Shown here piece after piece: positions 26,697 to 38,295 of a DNA stretch of 64,000 nucleotides (position 1 is the stretch's first letter; each line of letters opens with the position of its first letter). Source of the stretch: CAVQAH01 sp963784195 (GTDB lineage Bacteria > Acidobacteriota > Vicinamibacteria > Vicinamibacterales > 2-12-FULL-66-21); assembly GCA_963784195.1 (NCBI GenBank), contig CAWARA010000035.1, positions 1-64,000 of the forward strand, given 5' to 3'. The notes under the pieces were generated by a model that was given only the letters and a program-made list of their open reading frames with translations, was not told where the DNA came from and ran no database searches. A program made the translations under genes and the position numbers.

Positions 26697-28550
26697 ATGA
26701 AGAAGGCTCCGATTCTCGAAGAACTCGACCGCCGCGTCCTCGTCTGTGACGGCGCGATGGGGACGATGCTGTACGGGAAAGGCATCTTCCTGAATCGATC
26801 CTTCGACGAACTGAACCTGACCCAGCCGGACGTCGTCGCCGAAGTGCACCAGCAGTACGTGCGCGCCGGGGCGGACGTCATCGAGACGAATACGTTCGGT
26901 GCCAATCGCGTGAAGCTCGGGCAGTTCGGGCTTGCGGATCGTGTGAGCGCGCTCAACCTGCAGGGAGCGCGTATTGCCCGGCATGCCGCGCGCGACCAGT
27001 GCTGGGTGGCGGGCGCAATCGGTCCGCTCGGCATTCGCATCGAGCCGTGGGGACGGACTGGCGTCGACGAGGCGGAAGCCTATTTCACCGAGCAGGCGCG
27101 CGCGCTGCTCGAGGGCGGTGTCGACCTGTTCGTGCTCGAAACGTTTCGCGATCTGAACGAGATCGGCTCTGCAATCCGCGCAGTCCGCGGGCTGTGCGAT
27201 CTGCCGATCGTCGCTCAGGTCACGACCGAGGAAGACGGCAATACGCTGGACGGCATGGCGCCCGAGAGCTTCGTGCCCGAGCTCGAACGGCACGGCGCCG
27301 ACGTCGTGGGCCTGAACTGCAGCATCGGTCCTGCGGCCATGCTCGATACGATCGAGCGTCTGGCGCGTGTTGCGACGAAGCGGCTCTCGGCGCAACCCAA
27401 CGCAGGACGGCCTCGCGAAATCGAGGGCCGGAACATCTACCTGTGCTCGCCGGAGTACATGGCCTCGTACTCGCGCCGGTTCATCAATGCCGGCGTCCGC
27501 CTCGTCGGCGGGTGCTGCGGCACCACGCCCGATCACATCCGGCACATCAAGCAGGCGGTCCGTGCGATGACGCCGGCATCGGTGTCGCCCGCGGCCGCGC
27601 GCCTGGCCGGGGGAGTCGCGTCGGCCGCGAAGGCGGCTGGCCCGCTGATCGATCGGCCGGAGAAGTCGAGGATGGCGAACACGCTCGCGCGCGGCGGGTT
27701 CGTCGTGTCGGTGGAGCTGGTGCCGCCGCGCGGCTATCGCACCGACGCGCTCGTGGACACGGCGCGTCAGCTCCGCATCCATGGCGTCGATCTCGTCAAC
27801 GTGCCGGATGGTCCGTTGGCGACCGGACGGATGAGCGCGCTCGCGGCGGCATACCTGATCCAGCAACAAGCGGGTATCGAGCCGATCCTTCACTATGCGT
27901 GCCGCGATCGGAACCTGCTGGGCATGCAGTCCGATCTGCTCGGAGCGCACTCGATGGGGGTGAGGAATCTTCTCATCGTCACCGGAGATCCACCGCGGGT
28001 TGGCGATTATCCTGACGCGACCGGTGTGTTCGACGTGGATTCGATCGGCCTGACCAACGTCGTCGCGACGTTGAATCGCGGCCTCGATATCGGCGGTCAG
28101 TCGATCGGCCAGGCGACGGCGTTTCACATCGGCGTGGCGGCGAACCCCTCGGCGATCAGCGTGGAGCAGGAAGTGCGTCGATTCCAGTACAAGGTCGAGG
28201 CGGGCGCGGAGTTCGCCATCACGCAGCCGGTGTTCGATACGGCGGCGCTATCAGAGTTCCTGAGCCGGATCGAGGCGTTCTCGATCCCCATGCTGGCGGG
28301 TGTGATGCCGCTCGAGAGCCTCCGGCATGCGGAGTACATGGCGAACGAGGTACCAGGCGTGCGGGTACCGGAACAGATCCTCGAGCGGATGAGGAAAGCG
28401 GAAATCGGCGGGCGGGCCGCCGACGAGGGGATTTCAATCGCGCGCGAGATTGTCGCGGCGATTCGTCCCATGGTGCAGGGGATTCAGATCTCGACGGCTG
28501 CAGACGCGGTGCATACGGCTCTGGCGGTGATACAGGCAGTGGAGGTCTGA
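26697..28550 (+). CDS. homocysteine S-methyltransferase / 5,10-methylenetetrahydrofolate reductase fusion
   Basis: A 617-residue bifunctional protein like Bacillus YitJ. Residues 1-300 are a homocysteine methyltransferase with the zinc ligands C208 (VGLNCSIGP) and C273-C274 (GGCCGTTPDH) and the start VLVCDGAMGTML. Residues about 325-615 are a MetF-type flavoprotein reductase (VSVELVPPRGYRTD, NVPDGPL, LIVTGDPPRVGD and FAITQPVFD). It makes 5-methyl-THF and can use a methyl donor to form methionine. MetF-only roles are also possible in organisms with a separate MetH. It follows the phosphoesterase by 12 bases and is followed by a CAGTC hairpin. Confidence 0.92.
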   Translation: MKKAPILEELDRRVLVCDGAMGTMLYGKGIFLNRSFDELNLTQPDVVAEVHQQYVRAGADVIETNTFGANRVKLGQFGLADRVSALNLQGARIARHAARDQCWVAGAIGPLGIRIEPWGRTGVDEAEAYFTEQARALLEGGVDLFVLETFRDLNEIGSAIRAVRGLCDLPIVAQVTTEEDGNTLDGMAPESFVPELERHGADVVGLNCSIGPAAMLDTIERLARVATKRLSAQPNAGRPREIEGRNIYLCSPEYMASYSRRFINAGVRLVGGCCGTTPDHIRHIKQAVRAMTPASVSPAAARLAGGVASAAKAAGPLIDRPEKSRMANTLARGGFVVSVELVPPRGYRTDALVDTARQLRIHGVDLVNVPDGPLATGRMSALAAAYLIQQQAGIEPILHYACRDRNLLGMQSDLLGAHSMGVRNLLIVTGDPPRVGDYPDATGVFDVDSIGLTNVVATLNRGLDIGGQSIGQATAFHIGVAANPSAISVEQEVRRFQYKVEAGAEFAITQPVFDTAALSEFLSRIEAFSIPMLAGVMPLESLRHAEYMANEVPGVRVPEQILERMRKAEIGGRAADEGISIAREIVAAIRPMVQGIQISTAADAVHTALAVIQAVEV

Positions 28551-28553
28551 CTG

Positions 28554-28631
28554 AGTCGGCAGTCGGGAGTCGGCAGTCAACAGTCAGCGACTGAAGACTG
28601 ACGACTGCCGACTGAGGACTGGCGACTGAGG
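28554..28631. repeat. CAGTC-type hairpin repeat behind the HMT/MTHFR gene
   Basis: Left arm has GAGTCGGCAGTCGGGAGTCG followed by CAGTCAACAGTCAG; right arm is GACTGACGACTGCCGACTGA followed by GGACTGGCGACTGAG. The arms are inverted copies of one 7-8-base word. Begins four bases after the stop. Confidence 0.9.
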
Positions 28632-28797
28632 TGCTTGCCCGGGCGGTATTGACGCGATATAGTCGCAGCGCAACGAATCAGCCGATTTGTCGTGCGCGTG
28701 AGTCGGATGTGCTGACGAGCAGGCGAGCGGGGGAGTGCGAGGCGCGAACACGCGAGCGCTCTGTTACGTAAGTGCTTCCGGACGGAGACGATTGCAA
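28632..28797. promoter_or_regulatory. upstream region of the methyltransferase gene
   Basis: A possible promoter CTTGCC (28634-28639) with TATAGT (28658-28663), spacer 18. The rest of the stretch up to the ATG at 28798 looks non-coding; a longer frame from 28735 would have no family match in its extra 21 residues. Confidence 0.4.
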
Positions 28798-29499
28798 ATG
28801 ACTTTATTCGATCGTAAAGCCGAGTCCGAGGAGGACCTGGTTGCCGGCCGCGACGCGGCTACGCGGGCTCTGTCCGTCACGGTCGTCGAGAACGACTTCG
28901 TCGAAGCCGTGTACGAGAAGCTGGCGAAAGTCTACGATCTCACGTTCGGTCCTGCGCTCCATCCCGGCCGCCTCCAGGCTATTCAGCGCATGAGTATCCA
29001 GCCTGGCGAGCGCGTGCTCGAGGTTGGCGTCGGCACCGGCATCAACCTGTCGCTCTACCCGAAGCAGGCGATGGTGACCGGCATCGATTTCTCGGTGTCG
29101 ATGCTCGAGAAGGCGCGCGATCGTGTGGCCCGGAAGGGCCTGCGGAACATGCGGCTGCTGCAGATGGATGCGGCTGACCTGAAGTTCTCCGACGACTCCT
29201 TCGACATCGTCTACGCGCCATATCTGATCAGCGTCGTGCCCGACCCCGTCCGCGTCGCGCGCGAGATGCGCCGCGTCTGCCGTCCCGGCGGCCGCATCAT
29301 CTTCCTGAATCACTTCCTCAGTCCCAACCCGCTGCTCTCGCGGGCCGAGCGGATGATCTCGCCGTTCACCATTCACATCGGCTTCAAGGCTGACCTCGAT
29401 CTGCCGGCGTTTCTGGCTCAGTCGGACCTGCAGCCGGTGTCGATTGAGAAGGTGAACGTGCCGCGGATCTGGTCGCTGGTCACGTCGATCAAGGACTAG
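28798..29499 (+). CDS. class I methyltransferase, phosphatidylethanolamine N-methyltransferase-like
   Basis: A 233-residue SAM enzyme resembling PmtA/UbiE-type lipid methyltransferases. Motif I is VLEVGVGTGINLSLYPK (about 73-89), followed by VTGIDFSVSMLEKARDRV and MRLLQMDAADLKFSDDSFDI, with LISVVPDPVRVAREMRRVC typical of the PmtA group. The N-terminal helix FVEAVYEKLAKVYDLTFGP is also shared with it. The substrate could be phosphatidylethanolamine or a quinone; the gene context does not decide. I choose ATG 28798 (MTLFDRK). It converges on the GT-C gene across a short hairpin. Confidence 0.82.
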   Translation: MTLFDRKAESEEDLVAGRDAATRALSVTVVENDFVEAVYEKLAKVYDLTFGPALHPGRLQAIQRMSIQPGERVLEVGVGTGINLSLYPKQAMVTGIDFSVSMLEKARDRVARKGLRNMRLLQMDAADLKFSDDSFDIVYAPYLISVVPDPVRVAREMRRVCRPGGRIIFLNHFLSPNPLLSRAERMISPFTIHIGFKADLDLPAFLAQSDLQPVSIEKVNVPRIWSLVTSIKD

Positions 29500-29523
29500 T
29501 GGACTGTCCTCGTCATAAGTAAA

Positions 29524-29541
29524 AGCGGCTATCGGGCCGCT
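29524..29541 (-). terminator. intrinsic terminator of the glycosyltransferase operon
   Basis: On the minus strand AGCGGC-CCGATA-GCCGCT followed by TTTTACTT. It lies at the end of the GT-C gene, where its stop codon begins, and could also stop the convergent plus-strand gene. Confidence 0.6.
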
Positions 29542-31934
29542 CAGGGAATGATTCGCGTCTTCACCGGCGTTGACGAGCCGCGGCTGCGCGGATCGTAGAT
29601 GGAGACCGGCGTGGAGCATTTCGCTCGCGCGATGGGCTTCCAGTCCAGCTTTCCGAGGACGTTCCGCTCGGCGAACAGGCGACGGAAATCCCCCTCCTCC
29701 CATTCATCCAGCACGAAATACACGGGATAGCCGCGATTGGCAAAGTGTTCGACGAGTTGGTCGAGCCGCCCGTCCCGTATCTGGTCGTAGCGAATGCTGA
29801 TCTGGCGGGAGTAGTAGCGGAGGCTGCCGCTATGTTGCATGCTCAACAACAGTGCCCGCTCGGGCAGATTGTCGGCTATGAACTCTCCGACTCGCTGATA
29901 GCGTGTTTGGCCGAACGACTGCACGAAGACCGCTCCTCGCCGCGCATAGTCGAGCCCACCATAAACGATGACGAGGATCAGCACGATGCCGAGAAGCCGT
30001 GGCGCGAGCGTCCGGCGCACCGCGAAGAGCAGCGCAGCTGCCGAGAGAACGATCAACGGCGGGTAGGAAGGCAGCACGAAGCGCAGGTACGACCAGTCGT
30101 CGAACGGCACATAGGCGAGATACGCTCCCCAGACGAGCACGCAAGTCGCCAGCAGCACGCAGGCGATGAAGCCCGGCGTGACCACGTCGCCGGCGCTCTT
30201 CCGGCCTCGCAGAAGGAACGGGGCGATCAATCCTGCAAGGATTAAGACGGTTTGCGACGTCACCAGCCACATTGGATAGCGTTCAAGGTTCGCCTTCACG
30301 TATGACCACGCAAAAATCCCGCTGACCGTTCCGTACCCTGACTTCAACGGCGAGCCATACCAGTAGTTGAAGAGCACCGCGACGATGGCTGGGCCGATCG
30401 CGGAGGTCGCGAGGAAAATCACCATGTCGCGGCCGTGCCGCTTCCACGCGGCGCGATCGAACAGCAGACGATACAGGAACGGCAACGCGACCGCCGCGCC
30501 GAGCGGCGCCAGGTTCGGCCGCGTCAAAATGGCAACGGCCGTTGCGAGTCCCGCGAGCGAAGCGGGGATCGCACCCGGCCAGCACGCGGCCACGAGCGCG
30601 GCGAGCCAGGCAGTCGTGACCGGCAGATCGCTCATCGGCGTGAACGAACATGCCAGGAACGTCGGGCTTGACGCCAACCAGAGCGAGGCGAACAACCCGG
30701 TCGCATTCCCATCCAGCCGCCGCCCCAGCAAAAACGTCAGATAGACCGCCAGGCCAGCGAGGATCGGCACGACTGCGTAAACACCATACGGCCCGAACAC
30801 CACACGCAGTGGCGTCATCATCAGCGGCAGGCCAGGTGAGTACGTGGGGACGATGCGGCCGGGAATGCCTTCGTGCTCCTTGGGGACCCAGCCGAGCGGC
30901 GACAAGAGCCACTCGTTGGTGACGTCCGGCAGTTCCTTCACGAGCGGCTGATCGATATCGAGCTTGCCGTTGGCCAAGAGGGCTGACTGGCTCACGTAGC
31001 CGTAGGAATCGGCTCCGCCCGCGATGTGCGTTCCGTATGCGACGGCGGCCAGGGTGACGATGATGGACGCTGCTCCAGCAAGAGCCGATGGAAGCCAGGG
31101 CACCTCGGCGGCGGCGGCGGCCGTATGCGCTTCCACACGATGCCACGCCCGTACGAGGCCCGGCGAGTGCTCTGCCACAAAGACCTGCAGCCGAGCCCAA
31201 CTCCAGAGCGCAACCCGGCGGAGCCACCGCAGCAGTTGATATGTCCGTTCTGCGTACAGAATCGCAGTGCAGACGGCAAACGCGCTGAACGAGAGCAAGA
31301 ACTTGTACGGCGAGTACCGATCGGTGAGGAGCACGAGCGCGAACAGCGCCAGAACCAGGCCTACACCGAGGTGATAGAGCCGGCGCAGACCAGGCCGCGG
31401 CGGCCAATCCGGGCGCGGATGCAAGGCGAGGAGTCCCGCCACGATCGGAATCGACAGCCACAGCGGAAAGAGCCGGACCTCCCGCAGATCGCGAGGAACG
31501 ATCGAGAAGCCGAAGATGCCTCGGGAATAGCCATGGACGTTGGCGATTTCCAGATAGGTCAGCTCCCATCCGGTGCGATCGCCACTCACGACGAACCGAT
31601 GCTCTGTTGAATTCGAGATGGTCGTCGACGTGTCCACGCGGATCTCGTTACGCGCGGGGAGGTCCACCTGGGTGAGGTGCACGCCGTCGAGCGCGAGCGT
31701 CAGTCGCGTGGGTTCAGCGGCGCCCCGCAATCGGACCACGATCGCCGACGGCGAGCCGGCGAGCTGCGAGATATCCGGCAGATGGATCGTCACGGACGGG
31801 TCGTAGAGCGCTGGCCTGGCCGTCGTGACCGCACGATAGCGGATGCGTGAGAACTCGACCGGCACGCGCGCCGTCAGCACCGCCAGACACGCGGCTGCCA
31901 GCACTACCGTGAACACATTGCGCATCGTCACCAT
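29541..31934 (-). CDS. membrane glycosyltransferase (GT-C, PMT/ArnT-like) with extracytoplasmic beta domain
   Basis: A 797-residue protein. One N-terminal membrane segment (about 5-24) is followed by a strand-rich domain of about 150 residues (SVTIHLPDISQLAGSPSAIV, LPARNEIRVDTSTT, FSIVPRDLREVRLF). Then come about 12 membrane segments with GGADSYGYVSQSALLANGKL, TYSPGLPLMMTPLR and FLACSFTPMSDLP, typical of GT-C enzymes that use polyprenyl-phosphate sugars. The first acidic motif is GADSYGY rather than the usual DD/DE. It begins by overlapping the stop of the preceding paralogue (ATG 31934; stop of 31928), so the two are translationally coupled. Part of a minus-strand run that begins with lon. 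Confidence 0.85.
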   Translation of the reverse strand: MVTMRNVFTVVLAAACLAVLTARVPVEFSRIRYRAVTTARPALYDPSVTIHLPDISQLAGSPSAIVVRLRGAAEPTRLTLALDGVHLTQVDLPARNEIRVDTSTTISNSTEHRFVVSGDRTGWELTYLEIANVHGYSRGIFGFSIVPRDLREVRLFPLWLSIPIVAGLLALHPRPDWPPRPGLRRLYHLGVGLVLALFALVLLTDRYSPYKFLLSFSAFAVCTAILYAERTYQLLRWLRRVALWSWARLQVFVAEHSPGLVRAWHRVEAHTAAAAAEVPWLPSALAGAASIIVTLAAVAYGTHIAGGADSYGYVSQSALLANGKLDIDQPLVKELPDVTNEWLLSPLGWVPKEHEGIPGRIVPTYSPGLPLMMTPLRVVFGPYGVYAVVPILAGLAVYLTFLLGRRLDGNATGLFASLWLASSPTFLACSFTPMSDLPVTTAWLAALVAACWPGAIPASLAGLATAVAILTRPNLAPLGAAVALPFLYRLLFDRAAWKRHGRDMVIFLATSAIGPAIVAVLFNYWYGSPLKSGYGTVSGIFAWSYVKANLERYPMWLVTSQTVLILAGLIAPFLLRGRKSAGDVVTPGFIACVLLATCVLVWGAYLAYVPFDDWSYLRFVLPSYPPLIVLSAAALLFAVRRTLAPRLLGIVLILVIVYGGLDYARRGAVFVQSFGQTRYQRVGEFIADNLPERALLLSMQHSGSLRYYSRQISIRYDQIRDGRLDQLVEHFANRGYPVYFVLDEWEEGDFRRLFAERNVLGKLDWKPIARAKCSTPVSIYDPRSRGSSTPVKTRIIP

Positions 31935-33825
31935 TCCGACAACCAGGGCAGGCTCATGACCTCGAAGCCGTAGAAGACGCCAAGGTTGCCAAGAATCCAC
32001 AGCGGCAGGAACCACCGGTTCCGCGGCAACAGCACGTTGAAGGCGACGGTCATGGGAATCACGACGCGCGAGATCGCGCCAGGGTGTCCTTCCCAGACGG
32101 CGGGGCCGAGAACGAGCATCAGAACCATGTAGACGATTCCCAACCGCCACCACGCACTGTGCCAGCTGCGCTGCCACATCAGCACGAGCGCCTGTGTGGT
32201 CAGCCCCACCAGCCCGAACAGGCTGAAGCGGGCATACGTCTCCCAGCCTTCGAGCTCGATGGCCTGAACCGCCAGGCGCCATTTTCCGAAGTACGCCATC
32301 GCCGGCCAGTCGAAATTGCGAGCGCCCGCAAGGTCCGTCGAGAACCGGAGACTCCAAAGATAGGCCGTCCACAGCACGAACGGCGCCGCGACCAGCAGTC
32401 CGCGAGCGATCAGCGTTTTCAGCGTGGCTGGCGTCGCCTTTTCGGGTACCAGAACCACGCCGCCGATCAGGTTGGTTTCTCGCGCGAGTCCCGACGCGGC
32501 CAGGATTGCGGTGGCCATTCCGCGCCTGTTATTTTCTACCGCGCGTACCGCCAGTGCCAACAGCAGCATGCTTGGGCCGTCGACCAGCGAGTGGCGCATC
32601 GACGCAAGGAGTCCCTCGCCGAGCATGACGGCCATCCATGCGAGCGTGGCGTAGATGGATCGGGCAGGCAGCCACCGGAGGAGCACGATACCGAGGAGCA
32701 GCCAACAGATCACGTTCAACAGCGCAAACACCTGCAACACGTACCAAGGCTGCCCGAGGCCCAGCACGTAAGCCGTCCACGACAGCAGGATGCGCCGTCC
32801 GCGGTATCCCCGCATTGTCGAGCGCCGTCGTGATCGCCTCGGAGCGCAGGAGCGGATCGAGCGCGAGCTGCGCGTAGAACTGTCCGTCGTAGCCGGCGCC
32901 GGCCTCGATATGGTGGGGGACAGCCCGCACAGCCGGCAGCGCGTCGCCCTCGAAGTGTCCACCAAACAGGATCAGCGTGGTGAATCCTGTCGCTGGACGA
33001 TAGAGCTGTCCGACACCCGACAGAACGACGAACGCGACCGCCGCGTGAGGAACGTAGGGCACGACCACGGGGACCGTTCTGAAAACGTAAGGCTGCACGC
33101 GATACCAGAAGCGGGCGAGTGGCTCGGCGTACAGCACAGCAGCGGCAAGGATGAACGTGTCGAGCTGGAGCAGAATCTTGTATGAAGTGAAAGCCTGGGA
33201 CAGGAGCGCCAATGTGAAGAGTACGCAGGACGAGACCAGCGGCGGAGCGATAGACGAGCCGGCCGGTGCGCGTCTGAGGCCAGTCGATTGTCGGCTGCAT
33301 CCAGAGCGCGGCAATGACGAACAACGCGAGGCCCCAAAGAGGAATCCCGCGATCCAATTGGCGCTCGCGTGGAACGATCACGAATTGCGGAACGCGGTTC
33401 GAAAACCCGTAGACGTTCCCGACCTCGAGAGAGGCGAGCTGCCATCCGGGACGAGTGCTGGTGAGAATCAGCTGCTGGCCCGGCCCAACGGCGGCCGGCG
33501 TCGAGGCATCGACTCGGATTTCCCGCCGCGCAGGGAGCGTCACGCGCGTCACCGGTGTCGTGTCGAGCGAGATGTTCACATCGGTGGGTTCGTCGCCACC
33601 GCGCAACCTGAGCACGATCGCCGTCGGTTTACCTGCCAGGCGGGTGAGGTCCGGCAACGCGACGGTCAGTGTTGGTTCCTGCGCCGTCAGCGACGACGAT
33701 CGAACGATGTACCGGTGACGCCTGAAGTCAGTTTCCACCCGGGTGGCGAGCACGGCGAGGCACACGCCTGCGAGGAAGATCGAGAAGAGAAGTCGCCGCG
33801 ACACGAGGCTGAGGGACAGTATCAC
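31928..33825 (-). CDS. second GT-C type membrane protein, frameshifted twice
   Basis: A protein of about 630 residues, paralogous to its downstream neighbour in the N-terminal half. It shares the segment with TLTVALPDLTRLAGKPTAIV (SVTIHLPDISQLAGSPSAIV in the neighbour), LPARREIRVDAS (LPARNEIRVDTS), and FVIVPRERQLDRGIPL (FSIVPRDLREVRLFPL). The C-terminal membrane half differs: WTAYVLGLGQPWYVLQVFAL, SLVDGPSMLLLALAVRAVEN and ASGLARETNLIGGVVLVPEK. It resembles membrane proteins of capsule or O-antigen clusters. One extra base near 33222-33240 and another near 32805-32820 break the frame. I use the GTG at 33825; frames reaching 33897 are read through a 12-base tandem repeat and add QRLNQRLN-type residues. 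Confidence 0.72.
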
Positions 33826-35040
33826 ACGTGGGTTCAGACGGGGGTTCAGACGTTGGTTCAGACGTTGGTTCAGACGTTGGTTCACACGAGGGTTCACACG
33901 TTGGTTCGGTGTTCGTAGTGTCCGGCTTCAGCCGGACGACAATCTTTTCGGCGATCATCCGTGCCACGACTTGCGCGCCATCGGTCGGCGGTCTCTCGGG
34001 TGCCGGTGCTGAGGCGAGCAGGCGGCGAAGTGCGTCTCTCCAGCGGCCCGCAAACAGCGACTCGTGATCGATGTACTCGCATCGCAGGAAGCGCGGCATC
34101 TCGCGCACGAGCGCGTCGTACTCGACGAAGTGCCCGCGGTCCGTGTAGAGCATCGCGGTCCCGTTGGCGACGCATTCGGCAATGATGCCGTATCCGGGCT
34201 TGGTCACCACGACCTCGACAGCGCTGACGAGGTCCTCGTATCGCAAGCCCGCAGCGTAGAGACGTGATTCGTGGACGAGATGCACGCCTGACGGCGGCAC
34301 CAGGTGGCCTCGACACCAATCCCGACGGTGACGATCACTTCGCAGTCCTGAACGCAGTCCAGACTCGAGAGATAGGACTCCTGCACGCCGTAGCCCCCGA
34401 ACGACGTCAACGCGAGTGGCGCTTTCTCAGGCAGCCCCAGCGTCTTCCGCACGTGGGCGCGGTCGTGTCGCGCGTGCCGGGCCACGAACGGCACGTCGAT
34501 GATCGAGTCGAACGTCGCGAAGCCCCCGTACATCGGCAGGCGCCACGCGCCGGCGGATTGGCGATACGCCGCACGGATATGGTCGAGGACGCCATCTGCG
34601 CGGCCATCGCGGTCGTAGGCTTCGTAGATCCAGTCCCAGGTGAAGTTGCTGACGACAACCGAAGGAACGGCCGCGAGCGCAGCGCCGGCGCAGGCCAACG
34701 GGGGCGCATCCGACACGACGAAGCGTGCGTCACGAGCGCGAAGCAGATCGGCCTCGGCGCTGGCACGCTGCGGAAGGTCTGCGTAAAACGTTGCGGCACG
34801 CTCGAGGGTTGCCTGCTCATCGAGGTGCAGGCTGTCGATCTGCACGACGCCCGTATCGATCTCGGTCGACAACAGCGTGTGGGGCACGTCCGCGGTCTTT
34901 TCGAACAACCACGCAGGCGCCGTCGTCCTGACGACGATCTCGACGTCCGGGCAGAGCCGGCCGAACGCTTTGATGATTTCGATTTGCCGGGACGCGTGAC
35001 CGAATCCGTGCCCGGAAATGTAGAAAAAGACGGCCGGCAA
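33728..35040 (-). CDS. UDP-glycosyltransferase-like protein, frameshifted
   Basis: A cytoplasmic GT-B-like protein of about 435 residues, related to the GT1/MurG-type glycosyltransferases. The N-terminal half has FYISGHGFGHASRQIEIIKA (a GHxxR-type start) and FVVSDAPPLACAGAALAAVP. After a frame break at about 34298-34312 (one base appears to be missing) comes the C-terminal half, with VVVTKPGYGIIAECVANGTAMLYTDRGHFVEYD, the sugar-nucleotide site signature. The C-terminus is repeat-encoded: VVRLKPDTTNTEP from a GTCCGGCTTCAGCCGGAC palindrome, then SEPTSEPTSEPT from a GGTTCAGACGTT tandem repeat, and it overlaps the next gene by about 100 bases. Three bases separate it from lon. Confidence 0.78.
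33827..33906. repeat. 12-base GGTTCAGACGTT tandem repeat
   Basis: About six copies of GGTTCAGACGTT with variants GGTTCACACGAG. It is read in one frame as SEPT repeats at the end of the glycosyltransferase and in another as QRLN repeats at the possible start of the next gene. Unlike most of the classes it has no inverted arm. Confidence 0.9.
33920..33937. repeat. GTCCGGCTxxAGCCGGAC palindrome, copy 2
   Basis: GTCCGGCTTCAGCCGGAC, preceded on the plus strand by TTCGTAGT. It is inside the glycosyltransferase frame and encodes the RLKPDTT tail. Confidence 0.85.
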
Positions 35041-35043
35041 GCG

Positions 35044-37365
<2,322 letters not shown>

Positions 37366-37392
37366 AAAACGTCCAAAAGATCATACTGTAGA

Positions 37393-37506
37393 CCGTGGTC
37401 CGGTGCGTCCGTGGTTCGTGGTTCGTCGCTCGTCGCTCGAAGAGCTCCATCGGCGCTCAAAGGCTTGTCGAGCAACGAGCTACGAACCACGAACCACGGA
37501 CCACGG
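37393..37506. repeat. TTCGTRG-type hairpin behind the ICMT-like gene
   Basis: Left arm 37393-37446 (CCGTGGTTCGTGGTTCGTCG and neighbours) and right arm 37461-37506 (GAGCAACGAGCTACGAACCA, CGAACCACGGACCACGG). It lies 20 bases beyond the stop at 37529 on the minus strand and just upstream of lon. Confidence 0.9.
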
Positions 37507-37528
37507 CAAACGTCCGTTCAAGAACGCG

Positions 37529-38275
37529 TTAGTACAAGAACGGAATCATCCTCCACCGCACCGTGCCGCGGTAACGTTCGTAATCCGAACCAAACACCTG
37601 GACCAGACTTCGTTCTTCCCACGGGATCGCCACCGCGAGATAGAGCGTGCTGACGAGCGCGAACACGGCACGCGTGCCGGTCATCGTCGGGGCACCGAAA
37701 ACCATCAATGCCCAGGCGAAATAGAGAGGATGGCGGACGAATCCGTAGACGCCGGCGGTTTTGAGTGGGACATGGGGCGCGGGTTGCCCGTGACGCGCCA
37801 GCAGCGCCGGTCTCACGCCGGCGAGGTCGAGCGCGTCGACGCTGGCGGCGCCTCCGATTGTCAGCAGTATGCCTGCTGCCTGAACGGCGTAGCCTGCGAA
37901 CGCCCACGGGTAGGGAACCGAGTACAACACGCCCGGCACAGGCTGCCAGAACCAGCACACCAGCATGAACAGCAGGCTCGCCACCCACGTGTAGAGGGAC
38001 CGCTCGAGCGCCGGGGTGACGCGCCGCTGCAGCCAGCGCTTCGCGCCCGTTCGTGCGAGCGCGCTGTGATGTGCCGCGAACACCGTGAACAGGAAGACAT
38101 TGATGCCAACGGGTCGCAAAACGGGGCCGGCCGCGACCGCTGCGCCGTACCTTACGAAATAGGAAAGGAAGAACCAGCCCAGCGAGGCAGCAAAGAGCAC
38201 TGCGCCGGTCCACGCAAACGCGACCGTAGCCGGCCCGACCGCAGATTCGGATCGCGCGGCATCGTCAGCCCGCAT
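37529..38275 (-). CDS. membrane methyltransferase, ICMT/NnrU/PEMT-like (copy 1)
   Basis: A 248-residue membrane protein with five or six segments and the C-terminal signature of isoprenylcysteine carboxyl methyltransferase/phospholipid methyltransferases: GVYGFVRHPLYFAWALMVFG (about 173-192) and IPWEERSLVQVFGSDYERYR (about 219-238). The substrate is unknown; lipids or small hydrophobic thiols are usual. I start at the ATG at 38275 because TATAAT (38290-38285) is nine bases upstream, so starts at 38284 or 38308 would lie in or before the promoter. The gene is divergent from fabF and shares a symmetrical -10 with it. Confidence 0.82.
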   Translation of the reverse strand: MRADDAARSESAVGPATVAFAWTGAVLFAASLGWFFLSYFVRYGAAVAAGPVLRPVGINVFLFTVFAAHHSALARTGAKRWLQRRVTPALERSLYTWVASLLFMLVCWFWQPVPGVLYSVPYPWAFAGYAVQAAGILLTIGGAASVDALDLAGVRPALLARHGQPAPHVPLKTAGVYGFVRHPLYFAWALMVFGAPTMTGTRAVFALVSTLYLAVAIPWEERSLVQVFGSDYERYRGTVRWRMIPFLY

Positions 38276-38283
38276 GGCGCGCA

Positions 38284-38290
38284 TATTATA
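38284..38290. promoter_or_regulatory. shared symmetrical -10 for divergent genes
   Basis: TATTATA reads TATTAT on the plus strand (six bases before the ATG at 38296) and TATAAT on the minus strand (nine bases before the ATG at 38275). One AT-rich heptamer appears to drive two leaderless transcripts 21 bases apart. Confidence 0.6.
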
Positions 38291-38295
38291 GGAGC

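Noticed and set aside
33728..33827. Overlapping region read as a separate small gene
   Set aside because: It is the repeat-encoded tail of the glycosyltransferase overlapping the start of the next gene; no independent start or ribosome site.
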